The notes below the pieces were generated by a model. That model saw only the letters and a program-made list of their open reading frames with translations. It did not search any database and was not told the DNA's origin. A program made the translations under genes and the position numbers. Below are positions 1 through 12,335 of a DNA stretch of 64,000 nucleotides, piece by piece; the first letter of the stretch is position 1, and every line of letters starts with the position of its first letter. Source of the stretch: Ligula intestinalis (Eukaryota; Platyhelminthes; Cestoda; Diphyllobothriidea; Diphyllobothriidae); the NCBI GenBank assembly GCA_036362985.1, contig JAYGXS010000001.1, forward strand, positions 76,440,934 to 76,504,933. Direction: 5' to 3'.

Positions 1-84
1 ATTACGTTTTTCTACTAATTGCTTTAGTCTGTTATCGAACTAAATTTTCCAGGAGGCTCTTTATAAATCTATACATGATTTCAG

Positions 85-305
85 GTAAAATGGGAAGCAG
101 ATTTCGAACCATATGTGGTCGTCAAAAAGACTGCCGCCAGATTTGACGCAAGGTTTTTGGGCTTCGGATGGAATAAAGTCGCCTATGCAATGCTTCTTGA
201 CGCTCTTGGCTATCGTTTTCTTGTATTACCAGAGGTCTTCGTCATTCATCTTCCACATTCCCCAAGTATGGATGTCTCACGATTTCGGAATTCACCCTTT
301 TTCCG
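85..305 (+). CDS. LARGE: LARGE-like glycosyltransferase, penultimate coding exon
   Basis: Seen: an open exon after a tttcag acceptor and before a GTAGGT donor (intron 306-494). It encodes about 74 residues containing WEADFEPYVVV, the hallmark GFGWNK and HLPHSPSMD. Family knowledge: this aligns closely with the C-terminal GT49 domain of LARGE, the Golgi enzyme that adds the xylose-glucuronate repeat to alpha-dystroglycan; the GT49 domain is the glucuronyltransferase half. The related B4GAT1 has a different residue pattern around the GFGWNK block, so LARGE is preferred. The exon ends in phase 2 (CG) and the next exon supplies the third base, so the reading frame is continuous. The gene enters from the left, so its N-terminal GT8 xylosyltransferase domain is not in the window. 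No stop or frameshift is seen; the gene looks functional. Confidence 0.9.
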
Positions 306-494
306 GTAGGTCGCAAACTGTTCTCAGGCTTTTATGAAAAATCAAGTTTACGAGTAAAATCCAAACATAAGTACTGAATTGATAACAATTTCTACAAAAA
401 AGCTACTCCATTTTTCAAAGGATGTAAACCCCTTACAAATAATAACCATAAATGCCAGTTTTTACATCGATTCTTTTTCTTTTTCCTCGTGCAG

Positions 495-603
495 GATGTG
501 CTTAGAACGATTCAAAGTGGAATTCATCAAGGAACTGGCACACAATTACGGTGTCAGATCATTGAAGTATCTTCAGTTCAGACAGCGTCCAAATGGGTTA
601 TAA
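495..603 (+). CDS. LARGE: LARGE-like glycosyltransferase, last coding exon
   Basis: Seen: acceptor tcgtgcag at 487-494, then 109 nt open to a TAA at 601-603. With the CG carried over from the previous exon it reads RMCLERFKVEFIKELAHNYG and then VRSLKYLQF to the end. Family knowledge: LARGE proteins finish with a similar YRICLKTLKEEF..RYGFAALKYL segment, so this is the natural C-terminus and not a truncation. The intron between the two exons is 189 nt. The shorter frames around it in other phases are shadows. Confidence 0.9.
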
Positions 604-625
604 ACTATAAACGAAGACAATTTTC

Positions 626-631
626 AATAAA
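626..631 (+). terminator. Polyadenylation signal of the LARGE-like gene
   Basis: Canonical AATAAA 22 nt after the stop codon. The short distance implies a very short 3' UTR; no other candidate lies closer. The function is inferred from motif and position only. Confidence 0.55.
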
Positions 632-3450
632 AAACGAATATGGACTATTTTACATTTTACGATTATGTGATACTGAAATGCCTTTTCCGGACTTTTCGAA
701 TGCCTAAATTGGTGCATTTATGATAGTCGTACTATAATTGATTTTGATCCTATAATGCCATGCCTTCATTCAAAAATATGCGTGTCTGTCTATTTTTTCG
801 ATGTCGTGATAATGTCATTAATCTTTCCGACTTATCCGATGGGCACATTAAAGCCTAAACATGTGATTGCTGCTCTTAATAACCTATAAAATATTGCATG
901 CGGCTTCCTTGCGTTAGAAGACTCGAGAAGACACTAAAGAAGCTGTCAGGACTGCGTGTGGTTCGCTTGGTCGTAAATTAAGACCAGACTGGAAAAAAAA
1001 TTAATGGACACAATCAAAATAATGACGCAACAAAAATCATTTTCACAGCACAGAATCATATAAAGGCCTGCGCAACAAGTAACCAATTTAAAAATGCTGT
1101 CCAACAAGTTTAACTCTGACAAAGGTCATGACACACTAACTACGTTTTGTCGATATCGTTTAAAATAGAAACAATTATTTAGGTGAGTTTTTGGGAATTA
1201 TATGCATGAAACATCATCTCTGTTGATATGGGCTAGTCTGCCGATTTTTTTGGAGAGTGTGTCAATCCATCTACCAAATGTGCATTTTAAAACCCCATCT
1301 CTTACATGATGCTATTACACATATGTATTTTTGAATATGTATTTCCAATCATTCTTTCTTAAAACGTCCTTATATTTCGTCTTGCCTAAATTCACAGGAA
1401 ATTATGTATTTTTAACCTCTAACACTCGATTAGACAATGTATTTCATCTTTAAAAGTCTTTACAAACATTTGAGTTGTTTAAAATGCAACTTTATTCCAC
1501 ACTGAAACCGAAAGTAGTCAGTTTTTATCAAAATGTTTTTTGTGCAAAAGTCTTACGACAAATTTTAACTGATCCTTCACTATTTTCAACGAAAATTACA
1601 TTTTTTACTTATTCTCCTCTCAGTGAGGCATTTCCGCGCATAACGAAGGAAAAATTTCAAGTGAAAGATCGAAATCTGACACACTCTTAAGCCAGTACAA
1701 GGGCTGATACGTCAGGGCTTGGGTGTTGTCATTCAATGAGGTAACATGGTCCTCTACGAGACTGAGGGAGCCGCATCAGTGGCTTTAAGTGTCATCCTTT
1801 TAGCGCTGATCATGATGTAATGTAGCAATTTTTTACTTTTCCTGTGTCTTCTGCAACTATTGTATCATTGATGAAACAGTAATTACGTGCTGCGCCTGTG
1901 CACCCCTGCAGGTGTGCGTATGCTCACCAAGACCTAGCCGGGCGGTCTTTACACGCGCACGCTCAACAAGCCTGCTTTGTCTTGCGTCTGCTGGCGTCTG
2001 CGCTTTTTGTAGAAGAGGCACGGTCGTCGTGCAAAAATCCACTTTCAAACATACAATGGGCGCGTTTACATTCAAATGCGGAAAATGGGCGCTCGCTCCG
2101 GGCAATTTTTCGCAGCCATTGTTTTGAAGGGGGATACAGTTGCTTGTGTCAGTGCGTAATGCCAGTGATACTAGAAGTGGGCAGAATTCTCCGCATCTGT
2201 CTTGTCATATACACCTACCACAAATCCATGCACATCGCTTCGCGATCTGATTTTTCGTCTTGCCTGCCGTTTAGTTCTGCTCCAGAGTAACTACCGAGTA
2301 GATGCGTCGCAAAGTGAGTTATCATGTGTCAAATCGCCGTGCAGAATGTAAGGATTTGGAGTGCTTTTCGGTGATCTGGAGCCTATGAGACGTAGTGGCA
2401 TGTTTATTTTCGTTTGTAAATTATATTTGAACAAAGAAACGAAACGCTAAGTTAAGAAAACATGGAAGCGTTATAAATTTGGCAGAGCCTACATTGGAAC
2501 TGAAGTGTAATGCAAAAAGGAAAATCTTGCTTTCTACGGCATACAGAGGAGAGAGTATCTGTGACATTTTCTCAAATTATGCTGCAGTTCTTACTATATT
2601 GTTATCTGCTTACAGTTTTTGCAATTACATCGAACATATGTAATGCAGGGAAGGAGTTCAAAGGGTAATATCTGTAAATTGGGGCATGTAAGCGTTGATT
2701 TGTTCCCAAATTATGAGACCAAACATGGGTCTCATTCACAATTCCGTCAATGGGACTCACGGCTTCATGGTTGCATAAACCTTCCTCCGAAACAATGAGT
2801 TTACTCCCCTCTTAAGTGAGAGGAAAAGATTTCAAAACACCCCAAGTCACATTTCCATAAACACATAGACCTTAAAAAGAAGGGATCAGTGCAATATTCG
2901 GAGTCGCTTTTCGAACGGAAATTAAGGGCTGTTTTCATGTAAGAAAAAATCGTTATTTTGTAAGGGTGTGACGGCGCGGTGACTGCTGCCAGCCCATTCC
3001 CACCAAAGAAGAACTAAACACCATCTGAAAACCCTCAAAACTTTGAAGTTCATGCGAGCGTCAATCCTCGGATTCATGTGCTGCAAAAAACAGGTTATCA
3101 ACCAGGCTAGCATGTGGTACAAGGATAAAGTGAGCCGCGACAGCATTAAGGTTCTTTGTACGAGCGGTAGATTCGTTCTAGGTGAATTTATCTAGGGCCA
3201 GTGACGGCAAGATGAACAGTTTTCAGTCCAGTAATATAAAAGGTTCGAAAAAACCTACGCACTGAAATATAGATAAGCAGGAGTCGAAAACCTCTTCTGA
3301 GCCCTTCTTTATAGTACTTCCTTTGTCCGAAAACGACATCCGCTAAAGGGCAGTCGTCTATTCAAGTCAGCATGGTATTCATCGAACACTGGCCAGAAAT
3401 TTATGTGTAAAGAAGAAGGCTGGTCGTGCACTGGATCTGTTTGTTTATTG
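632..3450. other. Gene-free AT-rich sequence
   Basis: No recognisable exon or repeat was found. A 130-codon open frame at 1898-2290 lies in a locally GC-richer patch, but it matches nothing I recognise and has an overlapping open frame on the other strand, so it is not called. Confidence 0.5.
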
Positions 3451-3599
3451 TTCTGAGCTTTCAGAATCGTACAGGAGTTCGTTGACAGAGATAGCAGCAG
3501 CAAAAAGGAAGAGCAATAGTACGAAGTGTACACCAACCAATGACGCACTTCACTGTTATCTCTGACGCTGAACTCCTGTACGAGTTTGAAAGCTCAGAA
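3451..3599. repeat. Inverted repeat, 47 bp arms
   Basis: Arms 3451-3497 and 3553-3599 are reverse complements with a few mismatches (shared core tcgtacaggagttc), separated by 55 nt. The loop contains a smaller complementary pair, gaagtg and cacttc. The transcript would fold into one long hairpin. It could be a small foldback (MITE-like) element; no target-site duplication was identified. Confidence 0.7.
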
Positions 3600-4052
3600 A
3601 AATTTTCCTGGAATCTCCTGGAATCCAAACCTTTACATTTATTGGAGAATAGTTGTGGTCCTACCAGTTCATGGAAACTTTAAACTTTTCACTGTTAAAA
3701 ACCAGCAAAATCGGTAAATCTGTTTGCTTCATCTGAAATGTTCTTTGTCCTCAATATCACTTCCACTGAGCAATTTCCTTCGCATGCCCCCCTCTCGCCT
3801 CCCGAACGCGCGAACATCGTTCATAGTATCCTTGTGTCTAAACCTACAGTACGGCAAGCACCTCCGGCACAAATATTTTGGATGACAGCTGGCCATTTCT
3901 AACAAACTGAAAAGCTTCAAGAAAATTAACTAACCTGCCTATGCTGTACCACAAATACTACAGCTAAGCTTGACCCTTAACCTATGGTAAGCACAACCTT
4001 TTCGCAACACGGATTTGAAGAAAGTTGGTCATAAAGGCTTCAGCAAAAAACT

Positions 4053-4133
4053 CATGGCTAATTGAGTTAGAGTGCTAGATTTCCATTCAAAAGGTCACAG
4101 ACTCGTACCTCGGGTACTGCACCACTTAGACTT
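4053..4133 (+). repeat. Degenerate tRNA-like relic
   Basis: The segment starts with an A-box-like tggctaattgagttagagtgc and continues through an anticodon-arm-like ttccattcaaaaggtc to a damaged B-box-like gactcgtacct. Layout and spacing resemble a tRNA or a tRNA-derived SINE head, but the T arm and acceptor stem do not pair, so it is not a functional tRNA. Confidence 0.35.
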
Positions 4134-7100
4134 AATAATGGCTGGCTGATGTTGAACAATAAACCCAAATGATCAATTTCATTTCCTCTTCTCTTTTTCG
4201 GTAATTTTGATCTGCTAGACAATTAACAAGTGAGCTGCGTTACCGATATGGATAGGAGAGGTGTAAAGAGCCATTATTTGTTTACCTGTCGTCGTCAGCC
4301 GTTCGTATCGTATCTTCATGACAAATCGTTGAATGTCATGCTTCCATGATCTTATAACACGCTTTATCAACCCTACAAGAGATTTCCAAAAATTATACAA
4401 TCAGCACCTAAAAAACCAAAATATTCTCCTCCTGTCCATTTAAAAGCAGAACAAAGGTACGGGGTGTCGATCATTCAAGAACGGAAAATGGTACACTTGG
4501 GATTGGATTTTGCACTAAAATCCAGAGTATACATGGATGCTTGACACACATCAGCTTTAATAAAGTTTTAAATTACAGACTCCTTAGACTAAAGAACCGC
4601 CCATTCACACTGAGGATGGTTAAGAGAACAGAAGGTTGTTCCTAGTAAATCCGGGACAAAAAATACGTGTGATTTTTCTAAGACCGATTATAACGGCCGA
4701 TAGGGTAAAAATTACTCGATACATTATGAAGGTTTCTTTTAAGATCGACAGATGCTTTTTTTAAAGTCCAAACTTTAAAGGTGTAATTTGCTACCAACGA
4801 AGTACAAAAAGAATATTTTGAGTATGTCCTTTGTAAAATATATTTGAATTGATTACAACATTAAAAATAAAGGAGGTCAGTGCATACTACTGAAGTACCA
4901 TTTTGACGGAGTATGTTTTCTGCAGACGGTCAGAAAGAAAATTTCAAAATCGGGCGTACTGACTTGACTCAAATATCTTAAACTTAGTCTGTATGACAAC
5001 CACTATTACAATCATAATTAAGGAATTTGTTTCAATCGATAACACATTTCAGGTATACATTTCATGAGGTAGTTAATCTACTTTCATGCAAACTACCGCG
5101 TTACTTTATCAGCGATTTTAGATGTGTATGTATGGAGAAAATTTAGAAAAGGGAGAAGATGCTTCCGTTTGCAAATGTTAAAGTGCACTCAAAGAAAACG
5201 GACCTGGAGGAAAGAGAGTAAAAACAAATTTTAAAACGTACATCAAAGAGAGTGACTATAAATGTTGTGTAAAAGTCGGGAATATTTAACAAAGCAATAA
5301 TGGCATTTATTTGAGCTCTGGCCTGCGTGCCAGCGGGTTTCTCATGCCATATCACAGAATTTCATAGTGTTTCTTAGAGAATATTCAAAGACTGCCCTAT
5401 TATCTCACCACCGCGAGATTGCCTGTCTACGATGCTCTTGCAATGGTTGGATGAGATTTTAATCTCTCGTCAATTTCAGCTAAAAACATCAACAAGCAAC
5501 CAGATTCTCCGAGGATTCTACACTGATTTGGAGGTCTTTACATTGCACCAGGAACTCGGCTGAGCATTCACTACTGTGCTGACATTATCACTCTGCCAAC
5601 GTAAAACTACTACACTCACAGGAAGTTGTGCCTAGACGAAAGGGTTGTTGCCTAAATTAGATCTTGAACCTGTGCTATGATGGCTGCCTGAACAGGAGAT
5701 AACATGCCTTCCTTGGACACAGATATAAGTGCGTCCCATACTACAAGTTGCCTTGCGCTCAATTTCACGAGGGATATGCATTGGCGTTTTTAACGTAAAG
5801 CCCAAACATGATCACAACGATGAAAGAGAAACGCTAACTCTAACAATTATTACTCTAATTCTAACCCTAACGCTAACTAAAGATAGTAATCTGCCTAACC
5901 ATAACCGCAAAAGTTGCCCAAACTCCAAATTCCCTCCATTGTAGTGTAAAAACACCTGTCGTGGCAGCATCCTTGCGTAGAGCAATACGTTTCCAGTGTT
6001 TTAAAAGTCACTCTATATCAAGATGTCCAAAATAGCAATAGCTTCTATTTAAATGCTCTAAAAAGGAAGCCCAAGTCAAACTCTAGACTTAATCCTAATT
6101 CCAGGATTAACCATTACGCTAATCTCTCTGAAAATTAGCTTAAGGCCGCGGGTTCTTATTCCCGTGTAATACTGAATACCAATGCTAGCTTTAAAGGTGT
6201 GATCAGATTAAAATAGACAAGTAAAGTAGTCTACGTCAAGAATACATTTGTATGTTATTTAATATAAAAAGAAAACAATAGGGTGAGGCCCTGGACTGGC
6301 CTTCAGGTATAATCAGGAATGCCAACCGTATGCAAATGCAATCCTTTTCAAAAAACCGCGTTGCCCTTTTGAAAAGCAGTGCACACAATGCAGGTCGAGA
6401 AGAAAGTATATAAAGCGTCTTTGAATGGATGTTATCGTTCTATCTACCGTAAAAATCCGCTAACTTTCTAATGTCTCTGAAGGATAGTGTCACGCAATGG
6501 ACACCGCCCACATCTATACGCAAACCAGCAGCAAATTTCACACCAAGATAGAATTAATGATTTAGTAGACGTCGATTTTATGTCCTCTTGAATAGCGGCG
6601 GCTTTGTCACTGTTGGAACTGGCGGAATAAATCTGGGCTGTTCTTGCGGTGACTAGATGTGCTTTAAGGCATTTAGTAAAGTCAGACAACAAGCATTCTA
6701 GGAGCTCTATTTAAAAATGCGTCGCCTGCTGTACTGCATACTAGACTATTTTCGAATTCCGAGAAAATGGCATTGGTTTTAACGTAACTTAAAACCACCA
6801 AAATAAAATTCGCTGCTGTTCTAAACTAAACAACCTACCACATAGATTACCGGAATCTTTGCCACTGGTTATGAAAGGAACGTAGGAGGTGAGCATTTTG
6901 CTATATAGGACTTACTTTGAAACGACACTGTGTCAACTCTTGAGTCGATAACATGAATATGGAGGAATGTTTGTATTAACATCAGCATAAGTGGTCTTCT
7001 CACAAGCAACTTAACAAACGAATATTCTGTTCTTTATGTCTAGCACTAAGTGGAATTATTTCCAAAACTCGAATAGTTGTTCAGCAAGCAAATGCATCTG

Positions 7101-8823
7101 TAATAGTACACAGGAATAACCGGACTTGCGAAGAACCGACTAAATTTTTAGTTCACCCAATTTGAAAAATTCGTTCCCCGGTAATAACTAAAATTATAAT
7201 TTAAGACCTCATATTTACCGGCGTTTTGCATATCTTTGCACGACAATTAAGTCAATCGTGGAAAACTGGAAGATCTTAGAGCTGATCGAGGCCGTGAGGT
7301 GCAACCAGCACTAGCCACCTGCGCAACGAGACCTATCCAAGGACGTTGAGCCGGTAGGGCACATGAATATGGACCCCCTACCTTTCACCAACCAGTTAAC
7401 ACAAAAAGCTTCGCGTGAAATTCCATTACGGGTAAATATAATCGAGTCATATCGCTGTCCTTAACCCTGACTCTTAACTTAACTTAAACCCTACCATAAC
7501 CTCAACACTGAATTTTATGTAAGTGGCAATTGACATAAGATTCCGGAATAGGCGGTTTCTATATTCATATATTGTCTTTGAGTATTTCACCAGTGAAGTA
7601 AGGTATTCGACGACCTCCTTATTGACTTCTAGCATACAAAGCAGCAATATGTTATAGTCCTCGATCAGCAGAAGCAAGAGTGCTGGATTGTCAATCCACC
7701 GCTGTTTTTGTCTAATATGATTAATTAGGATAGTGTGAAAGTAACCTTGCGTTTGTGCTTAACATAATGGTGGAGGATTTTTTGCAATCCGAAGTAAAGG
7801 TTTGTCCAAACTCTAGCTTTATCGACGAACACTCACAAAATAAAAAGAAGCTTCTTCGTATTTCCATGGTCTGTGTTGTTGAAATTCTCTGCCAGAAATT
7901 GTTAATCAGCCGTTTGGCAATTTGATTTGACTGGGAGGAAACATCTTAATCGCTGGGTTAAATTAACCGTGCTAGTAATGCAAGAGCAAAGAGTTTACTT
8001 TGAACACACAAATAACAACTACATTTTCAAGTATAACTGGAAGTATTGATTGAAAGAGTCCGAATTTATAAGTGTAGCATTCGCGTTAGAATGATCTTTT
8101 TTTCGCTGGTGTATTAAATTTCAAATACTAACAAACAATTTTTAGGAGGATTGGAGTCAATTCCTTAAAACTCAAATGTTTCCATTAATTACAAGGCAAA
8201 CATTTATATTACTTCAACACTCTGCTGGAAAGATATTGCATAGTAAATCACAGTAAACGAGCAGACCGACGAGGAGATTGCACATTTTATTTGAAGATAA
8301 ACTGCACACAACAAGCCCCAGTCCGGGGAAAGTATTCTAACTGCTGCTTTAAGGCGATCTCTTCCCAAAATCTGGTCCAGAAATTTCATTTTCGCTCCGA
8401 AATTGTTAAGATTTATAGTCGTATTGTGTCGCAGATGTGAACTTTGGATTGTGTGGTTCGAGACTTCTGGCGACAGACATTGCGTGCTCAGTCACTTTCT
8501 TCTGAACTAAGAGGTAATGGCTGCTTAATTTCCATCACAATATTTCTAACCCTCAAGTCACGACATTTTATGCGGTCACGGATCACGATTAGCTAACAAT
8601 TTATGCTTCAACAAAAGTGTTTCTGCCTCACGAACCTTACTTCCAGGAAAAAGCCTGCTGACAAATAGGATCGTAATTTTTGCTGTTTCTATAGCAGAAA
8701 CAATTTTATTTAGGCGCACCGCATAGCACAAGATCAGACGAACACTTCAAAGGAAGTACGCTATTACCTCCTTCCGATTATTTGGCCATTAGCACTGTTA
8801 AAATCATGCAAGTATTTTCGAAA
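4134..8823. other. Gene-free AT-rich sequence with telomere-like tracts
   Basis: No exon was recognised. The only structure is scattered CTAA-rich sequence: 5834-5876, around 6080-6130, and around 7460-7500 (runs such as cttaaccctgactcttaac). All listed open frames are short and unlike known proteins. Confidence 0.5.
5834..5876. repeat. Degenerate CCCTAA-like tract
   Basis: Reads as loosely periodic hexamers: ctaact, ctaaca, then actctaattctaaccctaac gctaact. The flatworm telomere repeat is TTAGGG, whose complement is CCCTAA. Only one unit is exact, so this may be a decayed interstitial telomeric tract or chance low complexity. Confidence 0.35.
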
Positions 8824-9070
8824 CTCATAACAGTTTTTATATAAACGTCATATAATCTATTATGAGCAAATACATTTTAATCAGTGTCTGAAACCTCAAC
8901 TGCTAGAACACTTTAAACAAGAAGCACGAAGTTCATCAAAGACTTCTGGTCTTAGTTTTTTATATAAACGTCATATAATCTAAGACAAGAAGTCTTCGAT
9001 GAACTTTGTGTTTCTTGTTTCAAATGCTCTCGCAGTTGAGGATTCGGATGCTAATTAAAATTTATTTGCT
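8824..9070. repeat. Nested inverted repeat with a duplicated AT-rich cassette
   Basis: Two arms of about 91 bp (8865-8955 and 8980-9070) are imperfect reverse complements. The loop between them (8956-8979) is a 23-24 nt AT-rich cassette, and the same cassette occurs again just outside the left arm (8834-8856). That outer copy is itself bracketed by a 10 bp inverted pair, ctcataacag (8824-8833) and ctattatgag (8857-8866). The cassette, with core ttatataaacgtcatataa, is nearly palindromic itself. Confidence 0.85.
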
Positions 9071-11946
9071 TTCGGTTAATGCATTAAGCAAATTTCTTAC
9101 TGCAAGAAGAAATAATCAAAGGGTGTTCATTTAGTCTTTCCAGCGAATTTATTCGAAAGCTCTCTCTGCAAATAGTTAAACCCTAGCCAAAGCATAGACA
9201 AGACGATAAAGTGCAAATAAGTTTTGAACGTGGGTCTAAGCATACAAGAAACAAATTATATTCAAGGGTTGCATCGACCGGTAAACTCTTTAAAAATTAA
9301 ACTATTCCCAGACAAGCATTTCATTTCTTGGGTCACCCTCACGGGTTTCATACCCTGCAATTTATTTTAGCCAATAAAAAGCATCTAGCAGACGTCCAAC
9401 GTAGATGTTTGCTAATGAAAAGTTGAACAATGTGTGTCCGCAAAAGGGAGGCGTGCCGCTTCAAGATGCTATTGCTGCCTAGAGCTTTTGAAGTATTTTC
9501 CATACCAGTTTTCACCTTAAAAATATTGTACACTTACTAAGTTACAAAACAGAATGTCCCTCGAATGCCGCAGTTTTTGTACTTGAAAACCGCTCAATGT
9601 TGAACAGCCTATGCTGGTTGACTTGCGACAACAAGCTCCAACATGGATAAGGCAGTCACTTTTGCTAACATACTATAACACTCGCATCACTGCTCGATTA
9701 ACTAGGATTTCAGCCAGGTTGCCTTGTAGTTTCGTTTTTTTTTTCTATGTGGGACTTTGTAGAGCCAATTACGAGCATTTGACTATGCCCTTCAGCCATG
9801 AATAGCAGTGTGGTCATAAAAAGCAGCAGAACATAATGCATCATCCACTGTGGCATCCAAACCACAAAGCTAGCTCCAGCACAATTTCAAGAAGTATTTT
9901 AAGATCAAACTCTGTATTTGAACTCATTCCACGCTTATTGTAATCCACATTACATTAAAGAGTATTAATTACGAGATTAGGTAATGGGTTCGACGATTCT
10001 GATGGTTGAAACGGCATAATAACATGATATTTTTTCAGTAGTCCATTATTAACCAGAGTATTGCCTGATTCATAATCAGGCAAAATAATTTTACCTAATG
10101 TAAATTAGTCCTTTCCATAATATCTCTTGTAGTCGTTTCTTTATACTCAACTTCGTGTATCCTGACCTTCGAACTGTCTTTTTTAAGACTGCAGGGTTGA
10201 TTTATATAAACCAGCTTCCTTGCTCTCTGATAGCCTATTACACTCAGGAGCTGGTGAACGATCATCGCAGAAACGTAACTAACATCGAATTCATTGAATC
10301 CTTTTGAGAAGAACCATTTACTTTCCTGTATTTATTACGCTTGGTAAACTGCTGTTTATTTTGACTTAAGAAAAACAAATTGCGAACTTGAAGTACCTCA
10401 CCGCAACAGATTTTAATTCATGCTGCCGGTTCACCATTTTCAAAGTGAAAACTGTCACATTCACTCAGGATTTTGAATGACTGGCCGCTTCTCTTGGCCT
10501 TGGGCCGATCGAGGAGTAAATAAAGATAAACCAAACTTCTGAGGGAGTTTTCATTCACGGACATGCAAAAGCTTTGTTTTCTTGAGTTGCTTATTACTAC
10601 AGAACACAACAGAATTCCCTTTACCATTTGAAATTCCTGTAGTGCGGGAAATTCAATATTCTCTGACTAATCCAATATTCCATGCAAAATAGTTCTCCGT
10701 AGTCATATTCTTGCTACCGGAACCTGTCTTCCTTTATACCCCTGGTTAAGCTTACTTGGTCGTATCGTTACTCATTAGTTGTAGGCCAAGCCAAATCTCT
10801 CTCTTTTGTGTTATTCTGACATCCTTTCTAAAAACCAGCGAACAATTAAATGCACTTTACTCCAATGTTTGGCCAAGGCATGTTTTTGGTAGTGATTTTT
10901 CCCCCATCTTCTCCCGTTAGTTGCGCATATTTATCCATCTGCAGGTTTGTGGAGTACGACTGCCTCGTGCATTATGCATGCTTGACTGACACGACTCCCT
11001 ATGTTAAGGAAAAAAGAGAGGGATTTCAGAGTTGGCAACGAAATTCCGTCAGAGTAACAATTATCATTCCTCTGTGGCTTGATTGACAAACCATGTGATT
11101 TCTATCTAAAAGCCTAGTCCTGCCTAGTCTGCAGCTTTATCCACCCAATTTTTGTCTGTCCTTCAAGTGGACCTCCCTTACTTCTGATGAATCAGTAAAG
11201 CTACATTCTGGCTTACTGTATTAGAAGCCATTAGGAGTTGTATTTTGATGAATTAACAAAAACTTTACAGTCCCAACAGTGGTGGTGATGCTATCGCCTA
11301 AGCGTGGTATAGCAAAGATGTAGCTAAAATGGACATTTTACGAGTGAAAAAATCGTGTTTCACTTCTCCTATAGGCTACTTAAGCTATTTAAGTTTCACT
11401 TTGGTCTATCCTTTTTATTCCTCTAACCATGTGAATAATATAACCTTCACACATTTTGCCTGATAGCCTACTGGGAAGCAACCATTTATTAACTAACATT
11501 ACACGTCATTGCCAATACCATGAATTATTTTTCTTTCAAACTCGCGACCTCAATTCGGGTATCGAGCTTAAGAGCAAAACTTTCTTAAAAGAATAGGAAA
11601 AACTGCTAAATTTACTCCTGGAAGTGCGTCAGAATCAAGAACATACAATAAAACTACTAAAATCAGAAATGTTTTACAAATGCTTCAATACCTGATGATT
11701 TGTTAAAGGGCCGTGACCTAATAAAAAAGGATTACAATTTTTCCAAAACATTGTACGGTTTCCACACATAGTTGGTTAAAGATTGGTAGTGTAAATACTG
11801 TAAGGCTTTTCGGCCAGAGCGCGTTCTCATCCAACCGGCAACACTACCAAACAGAACTCTGGACAAGATGCATAAGAACGCTCGCACATATCGGCCCTAC
11901 AGATGGCACTACAATTCCTCCACAACATAAGAAAATACCTGGCTAG
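9071..11946. other. Gene-free sequence
   Basis: No exon, RNA gene or clear repeat was recognised on either strand; open frames are all under about 80 codons and unlike known proteins. Confidence 0.5.
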
Positions 11947-12335
11947 CATACGTTGTTTTCGATAAATTCTCCTCGGGCCATTACATTTATATAAGGAGGG
12001 GGTAAAATGTTGCATGCTGGCAATTATAGTCATCGTTACAGGCAAATTGGTCATGTGAATAAAAGGAAGGGTAGAGTTGGTAGCACTCAGCTGGTTGTGC
12101 GGCACTGTAAATTTGCTGAGTCCGGAGAGGGGGGAAGGTGGAAGGGGGAAAAGCGTGAAAAGATGCAGGCGGTTACGAAACCCGTGGCCATGCAAAGCTC
12201 GGGGCTTGCAAGAGGTTCTTTTGCACGCACAAAACTGGCTTCTTCAACCAGACTGCGTTTGCTTCTGCTGTTGCTAGCAAACGCTGACCCAGAGAATTTT
12301 GGTAGTTTGGCGGGACCTTATCAATTATCTTAAAG
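11947..12335 (+). repeat. Dispersed repeat family R1, copy 1
   Basis: Clearly homologous to 19350-19645 on the other strand. Shared landmarks in order: cgataaattctcctcgg, a tatata-containing stretch before a G-rich run, atgctggcaattat, gccatgcaaagctcgg, a segment ending ttgctagcaaacgctga, and tttggcgggacctta. This copy carries roughly 90 nt (around 12072-12165) missing from copy 2. The 108- and 122-codon open frames here on opposite strands are by-products of the repeat. The TATA-like motif and length would fit a solo LTR or a non-autonomous element; the class is unknown. Confidence 0.75.

Noticed and set aside
1898..2290. 130-codon open frame (+)
   Set aside because: No recognisable motif, overlapping open frames on both strands, and a local GC-rich patch explains the lack of stops.
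11827..12333. Overlapping 122-codon (-) and 108-codon (+) open frames
   Set aside because: Both fall largely within dispersed repeat R1, whose second copy does not preserve them.
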